From: Smithella sp.
GTDB lineage: Bacteria; Desulfobacterota; Syntrophia; Syntrophales; Smithellaceae
Length of the DNA: 52,130 bases
NCBI GenBank assembly: GCA_017993615.1
Contig: JAGOMJ010000014.1
Span: 1 to 52,130, forward strand
Direction of reading: 5' to 3'
The notes below the pieces were generated by a model, which was not told the DNA's origin, ran no database searches, and saw only the letters and a program-made list of their open reading frames with translations. The position numbers were made by a program, and so were the translations under genes. This document shows, piece by piece, positions 17,421 through 26,508 of this stretch (positions are counted from its first letter, which is position 1; each line of letters starts with the position of its first letter).

Positions 17421-18341
17421 TTAATCCAGCAGTGCTTTGGTAAAATTGCTGCTTTCAAAAACGCGCAGATCGTCCACGCCTTCACCAACACCGATATACC
17501 AGACGGGCAATGCAAGTTCACTGGCAATGCGCACAACGACTCCGCCTTTGGAGGTGCCGTCCAGTTTTGTCAGCACGATGCCTGTCGCGCCGATTTCTTC
17601 TTTAAACGTTTTGGCCTGAGCCACGGCATTCTGGCCGGTGGTCGCATCCAGAATCAGCAGAATCTCCGGCGGCACATCCGGCAATTCCTTGTTGATGATT
17701 CTTTTCACTTTTTTCAGTTCTTCCATCAGATTGACACGGGTGTGCAGCCGCCCCGCGGTATCCACAATCACCACCCCGTTGAAACCGGCCTTGACTTTCG
17801 ACATCGCGTCAAAAACGACCGCTGCCGGGTCGGCGTTTGTTTTGTGTTTAATAACGGGAGCGCCCACGCGTGCTCCCCAGACCTCGAGTTGTTCGACGGC
17901 GGCAGCCCGAAATGTATCGGCAGCCACCAGCAAAATTTCATGGCCTTCACTTTTCAGGATATTGGCCAGCTTTCCGATGGTCGTGGTCTTGCCGCTGCCG
18001 TTAACGCCGATGGTCATAATCACAAACGGTTTCCCGCGGGGTATGATCAGGGGCTTTTCCATTTTTTGCAGAATGGCCGTCATGCGTTCCTGTAAAACTT
18101 TTTTGATCTCCTGAGCGTTATTCAATTCATTGCGGCTGACGCGCTGTTTGACGTCATCAATCAGATCGTAGGTAAACTGCGGCCCCATATCCGCTGAAAT
18201 CAGAAGTTCCTCCAGATCTTCGAAAAGTTCCTGGTCCAGAACCCTCTTGCCGAACACCAGATTATCCAGACTCTTGGTCAGGGCGGTTCTGGTCTTGACC
18301 AGCCCCGCTTTCAATTTTTCAAAAAGACTCGATTTAGCCAT
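17421..18341 (-). CDS. ftsY: Signal recognition particle receptor FtsY
   Basis: SRP-receptor GTPase for co-translational membrane targeting. An N domain (four-helix bundle) is followed by the G domain with GVNGSGKTTTIGKLA (P-loop), DTFRAAAVEQL, DTAGR and TKLDGTSKGG. The start is placed at ATG 18341 because AAAGGTG lies just upstream; an in-frame ATG at 18356 is less well placed. At 306 residues it lacks the long acidic A domain of E. coli FtsY, as in many bacteria. It follows smc by about 67 bases. Confidence 0.96.
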   Translation of the reverse strand: MAKSSLFEKLKAGLVKTRTALTKSLDNLVFGKRVLDQELFEDLEELLISADMGPQFTYDLIDDVKQRVSRNELNNAQEIKKVLQERMTAILQKMEKPLIIPRGKPFVIMTIGVNGSGKTTTIGKLANILKSEGHEILLVAADTFRAAAVEQLEVWGARVGAPVIKHKTNADPAAVVFDAMSKVKAGFNGVVIVDTAGRLHTRVNLMEELKKVKRIINKELPDVPPEILLILDATTGQNAVAQAKTFKEEIGATGIVLTKLDGTSKGGVVVRIASELALPVWYIGVGEGVDDLRVFESSNFTKALLD

Positions 18342-18407
18342 AGAAGCACCTTTCATCCTGCCACAATTGATTCATAACCGCTTTTTTGTAAGAAGTAAAG
18401 AGACGGA

Positions 18408-21400
18408 TTAATTGAGATTGACGGAAACCAGAGTGGATATCCCCTGTTTCTGCATGGTCACGCCGAAGAGCGTGTCGGCAACTTCCATCGTGCTCTTGTT
18501 ATGCGTAATCATGACAACCTGGGATTTCCCAGCGACATCCTTGATCAGACGATTGAACAGATTTGTATTGGCATCATCCAGGGCGGCATCGACTTCATCC
18601 AGCACCAGAAACGGCGAGGGACGATATTTCAAAATGGCAAAAATAAGAGCAACCGCCACCAGTGATTTTTCACCGCCGGAAAGCAGACTCACATTCTGCT
18701 TGCGTTTGCCTGGTACCTGAATATCAATATCAACGCCTGTTTCCAGCATATCATTTTCGTCCGTCAAAAGAAGTTCTCCGCGTCCGCCGGGAAAAATCTG
18801 CGCGAAGACTTCTTTGAAGCACGCGTTGACGGCTTCAAAGGTTTCCGCAAATCTGGCGCGGGAAATTTTATTAATCCGGGCAATGGTCCGCTGCAAAACA
18901 TTGATGGATGCATTCAGATCGGCAATCTGTGTCGACAGAAAATTGTAGCGCTGGTCGAGTTCCTCATACTCATTCAAGGCAAGGAGATTCACCTCGCCGA
19001 ATGTCTCGAGCATCTGTTTGTTTTTTTCCAGAGCATCAACGATCTCGACCAGTTTTTCTTCCGTGACCTTTTCAAAATCCGCGGCCATGCCGGCCAGATC
19101 AACATCATGTTTTTCGGCCACGCTTTTTCTGAGGTTTTCTCTGTTTAGGGTTATTTCCCGGCTTTGAAATTCCATTGCATTGACCTGCTGGCGTAATTCA
19201 TCCAGATTCTTCTTGATTTCCCTGATTTCACCTTCCAGGATCTTTAGTTGTGCATCTTCACGGTTTTGCTCGGCTTTTTTCTCGGCCAGCAATGCTTCCT
19301 GTGCCGCAAACGCGCTGTATATTTCTTTTAACAAAACCTGATCGTTCTCAATGCCTTGCGTCAATTCGGCGATCTGCTTTTCACAGAACACGATGTCCTC
19401 TTCTTTGGTCCTCTGTTCCTGTTCCATGGAATCAATATGATCCTGCAGCCTGGATATCGTCCGTACATCCCCTTCTTTCTTCTCCTCCAGAGAGGCCAGT
19501 TCTATTTTCCCGGCGGTTACATAACGTTCCTGTTCGTCAATCTGGACGCGGGACTGTTCTTTTTGAACGTTTAACGCGGCGATGATGTCGTTGATCTGTT
19601 TTTCTTCACCGTCCTTTTGCAAAACATCCTCATTGAACCTTCGGAGCTTTTCTTCCGCTTCCGTCTTTTCTGTATTCAGGGTTTGTCTGTTGAACTCCAG
19701 AACGGCGATTCTCTGTCTGAGTCTGTTGACATCGTCGTCAAAACGTTCGCGATCCTTTTTTCTGCCGTTGACGGTAATTTCCAGCGCATGAATTTCCGTC
19801 TTCATTTGAGAGCTTTCTTCTTCCCAGCGGGAAATGGTCGCTAAGATTTTAGTTCTCCGGCCAACCTTGGTTTCCAGATCGAGAGATAAGGCTGCAATCT
19901 CTGCCTCCAGTTCGCCGATTTCTCTTTTTGTCGCCAGCAGGCTTTTTTCCACCGCCGAACCGCTGCCGCCGGTTAACACACCGTGCGGGCTGATGATATC
20001 GCCCTCCGGCGTGACAAACGTCCCCCGGAAACCGTTTTTCTTCCAGAGAGAGATGCCGTTTTCAATCGTGGGAATCAGCAGAACGTCACCCAGCAGGCAG
20101 TCGATAATGGGTTTAAAATCATCGCGGACTGTTACCTTGTCCAGCAGGGGTTTCGCTTCATTGAGGTGCGCTTCGCTGTAAGTCCTGGCATCATGGGTTC
20201 TCAAATCGACGGAAATAAAACTGCCCCGGCCCAACTGATAATTCTTCAAGTAATCGATAGCGCGCACACCGTCTTCCTGACTTTGCACTACCACGTACTG
20301 CAGTTTTTCACCCAGGACGGCTTCCACGGCAGCCTCATATTCACGGGGAACACTGATATGATCGGCAATCACGCCGTAAAATTTATCACTGTGCTCTTTA
20401 TTCTCGATAATCGTTTTAACGCCCTCGTTACTCCATTTGGATGACTCCTGAAACTCCCGCAGAGAAATCAGTCGGGTGGATTTGACGCTGGTGTCTTCCC
20501 TGAGTCTTGCAATATCTTCCTCGTTAAACTGTAAATCCGATCTGAATCGATCCAGTTCGGTTGCCGCTTCCGCCATTTTAGCTTCCAGTCCGACAATGTC
20601 CGCTTTCTCTTTTTTCAAGGCTTCGTCGGCCGCCTCCAGCCTGGCGCATACGTCGGCCATCATCTTCTGATCTTCTTCCAGTTCGCGGGTTTCCCTTTCC
20701 TCTCGTTTCTTCAGATCCTCGATATTTTTGCTGAGGCTGGAAATCATATTATGAAGTTTGGCTTTTTCCGTCACGACATCGATAAACAAAATCTTTTTTT
20801 CTTCCAGCTGACTGCTCAATGCCTTGTCGGCTTCGGTGAGTTCCTGGACTTTTTGCTGAAGCGATTCGTGTTCGGCTTTCAAAGCGACGATTTTATTTTC
20901 CGCTTCTGCCGAATTTTTCCGCAGATTTTCGATTTCAGCGGCTAAATCGGCTTTTCTCGTCTGCAGCACCTGAATTTCCGTCAAATCTTTCTCCCGGCGT
21001 CCGGACATATCGGTCACCTGACGTTGGGCAAACTCAATACTTTTTTCCTTGATACTGATGGTGTTTTTGATTTCGTAAAGTTCCTGCTGAACTTTCGCCG
21101 TCAGTTCCTCATTCTCCAGAAGTTTCACTTTCATTTCATCCAGCATCGATTCTTTCGCTTGGAAATCCGCCCGGATGAGAGCTTCCTGCTGCTGTAATTC
21201 CGTGCGCTGTTGCTGCAGATCCGACTCCCTGGCCATAAAGTCGACATAGGTTTGCAGGGCAACCGTTATTTCCGCTTCTCGGATTTCCTGCTTGATTTTT
21301 TTGTACTGTTCCGCTTTCTTCGCCTGACGGGAAATGGTGTTAAGCTGCGTTTTGACTTCCTTGATAATATCGTTGAGCCGCAGAATGTTCTGTTTCGTCA

Positions 21401-21956
21401 GGTCCATCTTACGGACGGCCGCTTCCTTGCGGCTTTTATATTTGGAAACGCCGGCGGCGTCTTCGATGTACAACCTTCTGTCTTCAGGCTTAGCCTCAAC
21501 CAGATTGGTGACATGGCCCTGTTCAACCAGCGAATATGTCCGGGCACCGACACCGGTCCCCATGAAGAATTCCTTGATGTCGAGAAGACGGCAGGGAACT
21601 TTATTAATAAAATATTCGCTATCGCCGTCCAGAACAACTCTGCGGGAGATGGAGACTTCGTTTAAATCGGAATAAGCACCGGGAAAACTCTGGCCGTTGG
21701 CATACAACGTCATCGTCACTTCAGCCATGCTGACCGGTGCCGAATCCTGGCTGCCGTTGAAGACCACATCATCCATTTTTTTGCCTCGCAGTGCCTTGAC
21801 TCTCTGCTCACCCATCACCCAGCGAATGGCATCGACGATATTAGATTTGCCGCAACCGTTGGGACCGACAATACCCGTAACACCGTTGGAGAAATCCAGC
21901 ACGACCCTGTCCCTGAAGGACTTAAACCCCGATATTTCCAAATTTTTCAGATTCAT
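18408..21956 (-). CDS. smc: Chromosome segregation ATPase SMC
   Basis: Core of the bacterial condensin, which loops and compacts the chromosome. Its 1182 residues have the full plan: N-terminal head with GPNGCGKSNIVDAIRWVMGE, a long coiled coil, a hinge around residues 520-640 (FYGVIADHISVPREYE...), a second coiled coil, and a C-terminal head with signature LLSGGEKSLVAVAL and Walker B FLVLDEVDAALDD. I choose ATG 21956 (MNLKNLEISGFKSF); a TTG at 21962 is in frame. The partners scpA/scpB are not in the window. Confidence 0.97.
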   Translation of the reverse strand: MNLKNLEISGFKSFRDRVVLDFSNGVTGIVGPNGCGKSNIVDAIRWVMGEQRVKALRGKKMDDVVFNGSQDSAPVSMAEVTMTLYANGQSFPGAYSDLNEVSISRRVVLDGDSEYFINKVPCRLLDIKEFFMGTGVGARTYSLVEQGHVTNLVEAKPEDRRLYIEDAAGVSKYKSRKEAAVRKMDLTKQNILRLNDIIKEVKTQLNTISRQAKKAEQYKKIKQEIREAEITVALQTYVDFMARESDLQQQRTELQQQEALIRADFQAKESMLDEMKVKLLENEELTAKVQQELYEIKNTISIKEKSIEFAQRQVTDMSGRREKDLTEIQVLQTRKADLAAEIENLRKNSAEAENKIVALKAEHESLQQKVQELTEADKALSSQLEEKKILFIDVVTEKAKLHNMISSLSKNIEDLKKREERETRELEEDQKMMADVCARLEAADEALKKEKADIVGLEAKMAEAATELDRFRSDLQFNEEDIARLREDTSVKSTRLISLREFQESSKWSNEGVKTIIENKEHSDKFYGVIADHISVPREYEAAVEAVLGEKLQYVVVQSQEDGVRAIDYLKNYQLGRGSFISVDLRTHDARTYSEAHLNEAKPLLDKVTVRDDFKPIIDCLLGDVLLIPTIENGISLWKKNGFRGTFVTPEGDIISPHGVLTGGSGSAVEKSLLATKREIGELEAEIAALSLDLETKVGRRTKILATISRWEEESSQMKTEIHALEITVNGRKKDRERFDDDVNRLRQRIAVLEFNRQTLNTEKTEAEEKLRRFNEDVLQKDGEEKQINDIIAALNVQKEQSRVQIDEQERYVTAGKIELASLEEKKEGDVRTISRLQDHIDSMEQEQRTKEEDIVFCEKQIAELTQGIENDQVLLKEIYSAFAAQEALLAEKKAEQNREDAQLKILEGEIREIKKNLDELRQQVNAMEFQSREITLNRENLRKSVAEKHDVDLAGMAADFEKVTEEKLVEIVDALEKNKQMLETFGEVNLLALNEYEELDQRYNFLSTQIADLNASINVLQRTIARINKISRARFAETFEAVNACFKEVFAQIFPGGRGELLLTDENDMLETGVDIDIQVPGKRKQNVSLLSGGEKSLVAVALIFAILKYRPSPFLVLDEVDAALDDANTNLFNRLIKDVAGKSQVVMITHNKSTMEVADTLFGVTMQKQGISTLVSVNLN

Positions 21957-22154
21957 AAACAAGCAGCTTTATTTAATTGTTCAAAATTTGCAAAATTTTA
22001 GCAAAAGAATATACCTTTGTAAAGTGAAAATACAATAAAATGTGGTTTTAATATATTCATACCACAATATGTAGTGCTTTGATTTTTTTAGCTTTTTAAT
22101 GAAATTCCGTACTTCATCGAAATTAAAGAGAAAAACCATGAAAAAGCAAGAAAA

Positions 22155-22175
22155 GGCAGGGGATGTTCCCCTGCC
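22155..22175 (-). terminator. Intrinsic terminator after the CBS-domain gene
   Basis: A perfect 8-bp stem GGCAGGGG/CCCCTGCC with a 5-base loop. In the minus direction it is followed by TTTTCTTGCTTTTTC. It lies about 45 bases after the CBS gene stop and would insulate smc from upstream transcription. The rest of 21963-22218 is AT-rich and probably holds the smc promoter; I see no gene in it. Confidence 0.8.
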
Positions 22176-22218
22176 CTGAAAGCAACACATAAACTTAAAT
22201 TATTGAAATATTTAGCAA

Positions 22219-22662
22219 TTAATACTTCCCCGCAATGTAGTTACTCAACTGGTTAATCAGTACATCTTTTTCAGAAATCGTCGATTTTACAACATCACCA
22301 ATAGAAACTATCCCCAGAAATTTGCTTCCTTCAAAAACCGGAACATGCCGAATATGCTTGCCCGTCATTAATACCATGCAACCCTCCATCGAGGTGTCCG
22401 GCTTCACGGTATACATCTTATTAAAAGGCGTCATGATTTCTTTGACCAGTGTTTTGGGAGATGTTTTTCCTTTCAGGACGATTTTTCTCGCGTAATCGCG
22501 TTCTGTGATTATGCCGGCAACTTTACCTTTCTTATCCACGACCACCAATGCCCCGATTTCTTTTTCTGCCATGAGTTTAAGGGCTTCAAATACTGTATCG
22601 TTCGGATTAATTGTCCACATCTGCTTCGACTTGCTCTTTAAAATGTCGCTCACTCTCTGCAT
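22219..22662 (-). CDS. Tandem CBS-domain protein
   Basis: Two CBS modules (about residues 1-60 and 75-130 of 147) with the typical endings GIITERDYARKIV and GIVSIGDVVKSTI. Such stand-alone pairs bind adenine nucleotides and regulate partners. The frame is open to 22746, but the start is fixed at ATG 22662 by a near-perfect AGGAGGTG and by the promoter at 22712-22740, which would leave the longer start untranslated. It appears to be a single-gene transcript with its own promoter and terminator. Confidence 0.9.
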   Translation of the reverse strand: MQRVSDILKSKSKQMWTINPNDTVFEALKLMAEKEIGALVVVDKKGKVAGIITERDYARKIVLKGKTSPKTLVKEIMTPFNKMYTVKPDTSMEGCMVLMTGKHIRHVPVFEGSKFLGIVSIGDVVKSTISEKDVLINQLSNYIAGKY

Positions 22663-22711
22663 AATCCACACCTCCTGATAAAGTCTGTTTATTTTTCTCG
22701 GCTGTGAACTT

Positions 22712-22740
22712 ATTTTAAAAGAAAAATGGGAATATGGCAA
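22712..22740 (-). promoter_or_regulatory. Promoter of the CBS-domain gene
   Basis: Minus strand: TTGCCA (22740-22735), 17 bases, TAAAAT (22717-22712). Both boxes are one base from consensus. The start point would be near 22705, about 43 bases before the ATG at 22662. Confidence 0.7.
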
Positions 22741-22815
22741 GCACAATGTAAATCCTCCCGGGATCCGCTTGTGCTTTTTGATGAAAGGCTTGCCGATTCC
22801 GAAGGACGATCACTG

Positions 22816-24744
22816 TCAGATTTCTTCCCCGGCCTTGTAGCCTTCATGAATGGCTTCCAAAATCCGGCGCGGACTGCGGGCATCGCCTACAACCCGGTAA
22901 GGAACGGCCAACGCGTTAAGCACATCCTCCAGAGTATTTTCCGATTTCGCGCCCATGGCGGTCACGATCAGGGATGCCTTTTCCTCACTTGGTTTGTCCG
23001 CCTGAACATATCGCACGATGTTGTTTTCAATCCCGAGGACTCTGGCGCCGAATATTATTTTTCCCCCGCTGTCTTTGATGCGTTTGTTCAGCCAGTATCC
23101 GTGCGCGGAAAACCTGTTCACCGGCGGAAGGGTCTGCATTTCAAGCACCGTTACGGCAATGCCGTTGGCCAGCAGGTAATCAGCGGTTTCCATGCCGACA
23201 TATCCGGCTCCCAGAACAACAGCCGGACCGGCAAGTTTGATATTTCCGGTAAGCACATCCCGCGCATCAGCCACGAGTTCGGATTTCAGACCGGGAATGG
23301 AAGCGGTAACCGGGTAAGCGCCCGACGCTACGATCACGGCATCGGGCGCTGCCTTTTTGATGTCATCGGCGCTGACCGGATGAGAGCAGTGCAACGGCAC
23401 GGACCATTGCTTCAGACGGCGCAGGGCCCAGTTTACCCAATCCATAAAAACGGCTTTGTGCGGCGGACGGCTGGCCGACAGCAGTTGCCCGCCCGGCTGG
23501 GATTCTTTCTCAAAAACCTCCACCTGATGTCCCCGTGCAGCCAGCACCAGGGCGGCGGAAAGTCCCGCCGGTCCAGCGCCGATCACCCATACTTTTTTCG
23601 GCGTCCCGGCCGGCAAAACAGGTCCTTTGTATTCGCGTCCGCATTCAGGATTAAAACTGCACGTGGTGGATTTCATCTCGAAGCTCAAACGCTCGATACA
23701 CCCCTGATTACAGGCTGTGCAGCGGCGGATATCCTCCAGAGATCCCCTGCGGGCTTTTTCGATAAAATCGGGATCCGTAAGATGCTGACGTCCGAAACTG
23801 ATCAGGTCGGCATCGCCCCGGGCAATGGCCTGATCGGCCATTGCCGGATCATTGATCCGACCCACGCCGATGATCGGAACGCTCACCACCTCTTTAAGCG
23901 CACGGGCCCGGAACAGATTGAATCCGGGTTCGGTATCCATTGAGGCGATGGACAGACCTCCCGGCGTGGAATAAACCCCCACGGAACAATGGATGGCATC
24001 CACACCCGCAGTAACCATCCGGGGGGCTAATCTGCGCATCAGAGAAAAATCATATCCACCGCGAACCATTTCATCCGCCGATATGCGAATCCAGAGGGGG
24101 AAATCGTCTCCCACCGCTTTGCGCGCCGCCGCGATGACTTCCAGAATAAAGCGCATGCGGTTTTCCTCGCTTCCGCCGTACTCATCTTCACGGTTGTTGG
24201 AGAACGGTGAAAGAAACTGATTCAGCAGATAGCCGTGCGCACCGTGAAGTTCCACCGAATCAAATCCGGCCTGACGGGCGCGTCCGGCCGCCTGAGCAAA
24301 GGCACGGACTATTTCGGCAATACGCTCCAGAGACATCGCTTCACACGGCTGCCCCAATACGGCACTGGGTATCGCCGAAGGAGCCTCGGGTTTTTTGCCG
24401 AGCACCGCTTCAAACGTTTCACGGCCCGCATGATGCAATTGCAGCGCGGCCTTGGCGCCGTGACGGTGCAGCGCGGCCGGAATCCGTGACAGCGCGCCGA
24501 TGAAATCATCGTTCCAGACACCAATCTCATTGGGAAACCCTTTTCCGCGCGGATCAACCGCGCAGACCTCGGTTATAATCAACCCTGTTCCGCCCTGTGC
24601 CCTGCGCTCCAGATAAGCCAGCAAACGTTCACTGACCGTGTTGTCGGCATTACCGTAACCGGTTGCCATCGGCGGCATCACCGCCCTGTTTTTCAAAGTC
24701 ATTCCGTTTATGGTAAACGGTGAAAAGAGATGCTCAAACCGCAT
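22816..24744 (-). CDS. OYE-type NADH:flavin oxidoreductase, 2,4-dienoyl-CoA reductase-like
   Basis: Three-part flavoenzyme reducing activated C=C bonds or similar electrophiles. Residues ~1-330 are an Old Yellow Enzyme barrel (FSPFTINGMTLKNRAVMPPM, LQLHHAGRE, ELHGAHGYLLNQFLSP). A four-Cys 4Fe-4S site follows (CTACNQGC...CSFNPEC). The C-terminal half has FAD (VWVIGAGPAGLSAALVLAARG) and NAD (VVLGAGYVGMETADYLL) Rossmann folds. This is the FadH/trimethylamine-dehydrogenase architecture. The start at ATG 24744 has AAGGAGG upstream. The substrate is unknown; in a syntroph it may act on enoyl-CoA or enoates (inference). Confidence 0.9.
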   Translation of the reverse strand: MRFEHLFSPFTINGMTLKNRAVMPPMATGYGNADNTVSERLLAYLERRAQGGTGLIITEVCAVDPRGKGFPNEIGVWNDDFIGALSRIPAALHRHGAKAALQLHHAGRETFEAVLGKKPEAPSAIPSAVLGQPCEAMSLERIAEIVRAFAQAAGRARQAGFDSVELHGAHGYLLNQFLSPFSNNREDEYGGSEENRMRFILEVIAAARKAVGDDFPLWIRISADEMVRGGYDFSLMRRLAPRMVTAGVDAIHCSVGVYSTPGGLSIASMDTEPGFNLFRARALKEVVSVPIIGVGRINDPAMADQAIARGDADLISFGRQHLTDPDFIEKARRGSLEDIRRCTACNQGCIERLSFEMKSTTCSFNPECGREYKGPVLPAGTPKKVWVIGAGPAGLSAALVLAARGHQVEVFEKESQPGGQLLSASRPPHKAVFMDWVNWALRRLKQWSVPLHCSHPVSADDIKKAAPDAVIVASGAYPVTASIPGLKSELVADARDVLTGNIKLAGPAVVLGAGYVGMETADYLLANGIAVTVLEMQTLPPVNRFSAHGYWLNKRIKDSGGKIIFGARVLGIENNIVRYVQADKPSEEKASLIVTAMGAKSENTLEDVLNALAVPYRVVGDARSPRRILEAIHEGYKAGEEI

Positions 24745-25022
24745 TCGTGCCTCCTTGTTTGATATGGCTGAAAGACGTTCGTAAAAAATGTTTAAACGTT
24801 GAGAATGTCCGTAACGATTTTGTCCCCTTTGCCGGAGGAATAAAACCAAATCGGTAAAATATGAAGAGTAACCGGTGGAAACAGCCGGCCGTGCGTATCA
24901 TTTTGATCATTCTCAGATCACCTTACTGATAAGACGATGATCCAAAAGAAAATACGTTCCAGGCTCAACTGTTTTTTGCCCAAAGCTTAAATTAAGATTT
25001 TTTCCGCCGGGAATTGCAAGCT

Positions 25023-25184
25023 TTACCAGAGGCCAAACCAGTGTTTGCTCCCTGCCAGCCAGATCAGGGAAATCACATAAGCGATCAAAACAGCCGCCGC
25101 TATCTTCTCTTTAAGGGTGATGGGCTGATTCTCTTGTTTATGAGGATCAGTGGCCGGCTGCTCCTGCTTGATCTCTTCGGTCAT
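25023..25184 (-). CDS. 53-residue membrane protein, unknown
   Basis: A short gene with strong signals: TTGGAGG lies 7 bases before ATG 25184, and a good promoter sits at 25224-25251. The product starts MTEEIKQEQPATDPHKQ, has a polar acidic N-terminal half, then one membrane helix (about residues 28-43, IAAAVLIAYVISLIWL), and ends AGSKHWFGLW. I do not recognise the family. It stands upstream of and co-directional with the OYE gene, 278 bases away; that gap (24745-25022) shows no gene. Confidence 0.72.
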   Translation of the reverse strand: MTEEIKQEQPATDPHKQENQPITLKEKIAAAVLIAYVISLIWLAGSKHWFGLW

Positions 25185-25497
25185 GGGTTTTCCTCCAAGC
25201 ATATTTTTGATATTTTCACGTAATATATACGGAAATGCGGATCATTGTCAATCTTTGCATAAACAGCCCGATTCAAACAACACTCCTGCGACCCTTGATT
25301 TAAATATACAGTACAATAAAGACCATCTCATGAAAAAAGCGCGCAAGAACCGATCAGCGGAGCCGATACGCTCTCTTCATCATCCGGGGGAAATCGGGCA
25401 CCGGAGGGCTGGCCATCTGTTGATTGGATGAGCTGGTTTCAACACATTAAGAGCTGCAAAAAAATCGTTGAGGGCAAAACATGAAAAAAGGTGTCGT
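25185..25497 (-). other. Intergenic stretch after amrS-like gene
   Basis: Apart from the promoter at 25224-25251 I see no convincing gene. A 33-codon plus-strand frame at 25330-25431 (starting MKKARKNRSAEP) has no ribosome-binding site and is not called. No strong terminator hairpin for the upstream radical-SAM gene is visible. Confidence 0.5.
25224..25251 (-). promoter_or_regulatory. Promoter of the 53-residue membrane protein gene
   Basis: Minus strand: consensus -35 TTGACA (25251-25246), then 16 bases, then TATATA (25229-25224); a -10 of TATATT at 18 bases is also possible. Transcription would begin about 30 bases before the ATG at 25184. Confidence 0.68.
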
Positions 25498-26508
25498 TTA
25501 AAATATTCCTTCCAGTTGTGTTCCACAGTGCGAACATTTGTTTTTTTGCAGATTGGTGCCGATAATTTTAAAACCGTAGCGTTCAATCAGCAGTTTGCCG
25601 CAGTGAAAACAGCGCGTGTTTTCGGCATCATCGCCGGGAACGTTGCCGCTGTATACATATTTTAATCCGGCCTCCCTGCCGATCTGCCCTGCGCGATGAA
25701 GGGATTCAAGAGGCGTTACCGGCAGGTGCTGCATTTTGTACTGTGGATGGAAGCGGCTGATATGCCAGGGCGTTTCCCTTCCCAGTCCGGCAATAAATTG
25801 TGCGATATCTCTCATTTCTTCTTCGCTGTCATTTAGAGACGGAATAAGCAGCGTGGTGATTTCCACCCAAATCCCTCTTTCTTTCATTTTTTTCAAACTG
25901 TCCAGAACGGGAACCAGACGTGCCCCGCATCGTTTTTTATAAAACTCGTCGCGAAAAGACTTCAAATCCACATTGGCCGCGGATAAATACGGCGCGATGA
26001 TTTCGATGGCTTCAGGTGTCATGAAACCGTTGGTAACAAAAACATTCTTCAGGCCGCTTGCGGCTGCGATTTTTGCGGTATCGTACGCCAGTTCAAAAAA
26101 CACCGTCGGTTCGGTGTAGGTATAAGCGATCGTTTTAGCGCCGCTTTCTTTCGCGCGCTCCACGATGTCTGACGGCATGGAATCCTCGCCGTAAATCATT
26201 TTTGTTTTTCGGGGCGCTTGTGAAATATCGTGATTCTGACAAAAGTCACAGAAAAAATTGCAGCCCATCGTGGCAATGGAGTAAGACCGTGAGGCAGGGT
26301 ATACATGAAAGAAAGGTTTTTTTTCGATGGGATCGACATTTTGAGCAATCAATGTCCCGTAAGCCATCGAATACAGCACACCGTCCCGATTGCCCCGTAC
26401 ACCGCAGACACCCTGACGCTCGGGATGGATCGTGCATCGGTGCGCGCAAAGATTGCATCGGACGTTTCCGTCTTGAAGTTTTTCGTAGAGCATGGCTTCT
26501 TTGATCAT
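25498..26508 (-). CDS. amrS: AmrS-like radical SAM protein (AmmeMemoRadiSam family)
   Basis: Radical-SAM enzyme of the AmmeMemoRadiSam group; the reaction is not settled. The 336 residues have the radical-SAM CxxxCxxC (GCNFFCDFCQN; C83, C87, C90). An N-terminal CNLCAHRC...GVC region (C18, C21, C25, C35) resembles a metal site, and the C-terminus adds CFHCG and CSHCG, a rubredoxin-like pair. The start ATG overlaps the methyltransferase stop (ATGA, 26505-26508). No AMMECR1 or Memo gene is in the window. Confidence 0.85.
   Translation of the reverse strand: MIKEAMLYEKLQDGNVRCNLCAHRCTIHPERQGVCGVRGNRDGVLYSMAYGTLIAQNVDPIEKKPFFHVYPASRSYSIATMGCNFFCDFCQNHDISQAPRKTKMIYGEDSMPSDIVERAKESGAKTIAYTYTEPTVFFELAYDTAKIAAASGLKNVFVTNGFMTPEAIEIIAPYLSAANVDLKSFRDEFYKKRCGARLVPVLDSLKKMKERGIWVEITTLLIPSLNDSEEEMRDIAQFIAGLGRETPWHISRFHPQYKMQHLPVTPLESLHRAGQIGREAGLKYVYSGNVPGDDAENTRCFHCGKLLIERYGFKIIGTNLQKNKCSHCGTQLEGIF

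Noticed and set aside
16941-18095. 384-residue plus-strand open frame opposite ftsY and the phosphatase
   Set aside because: It is the antisense shadow of genes with clear conserved motifs. Length alone is not evidence in GC-balanced coding DNA.
22726-23943. 405-residue plus-strand open frame opposite the OYE-type reductase
   Set aside because: Antisense to a recognised flavoenzyme; composition is the complement of coding sequence and no motif is present.
25330-25431. 33-codon plus-strand frame starting MKKARKNRSAEP
   Set aside because: No Shine-Dalgarno and no promoter; short enough to be chance.
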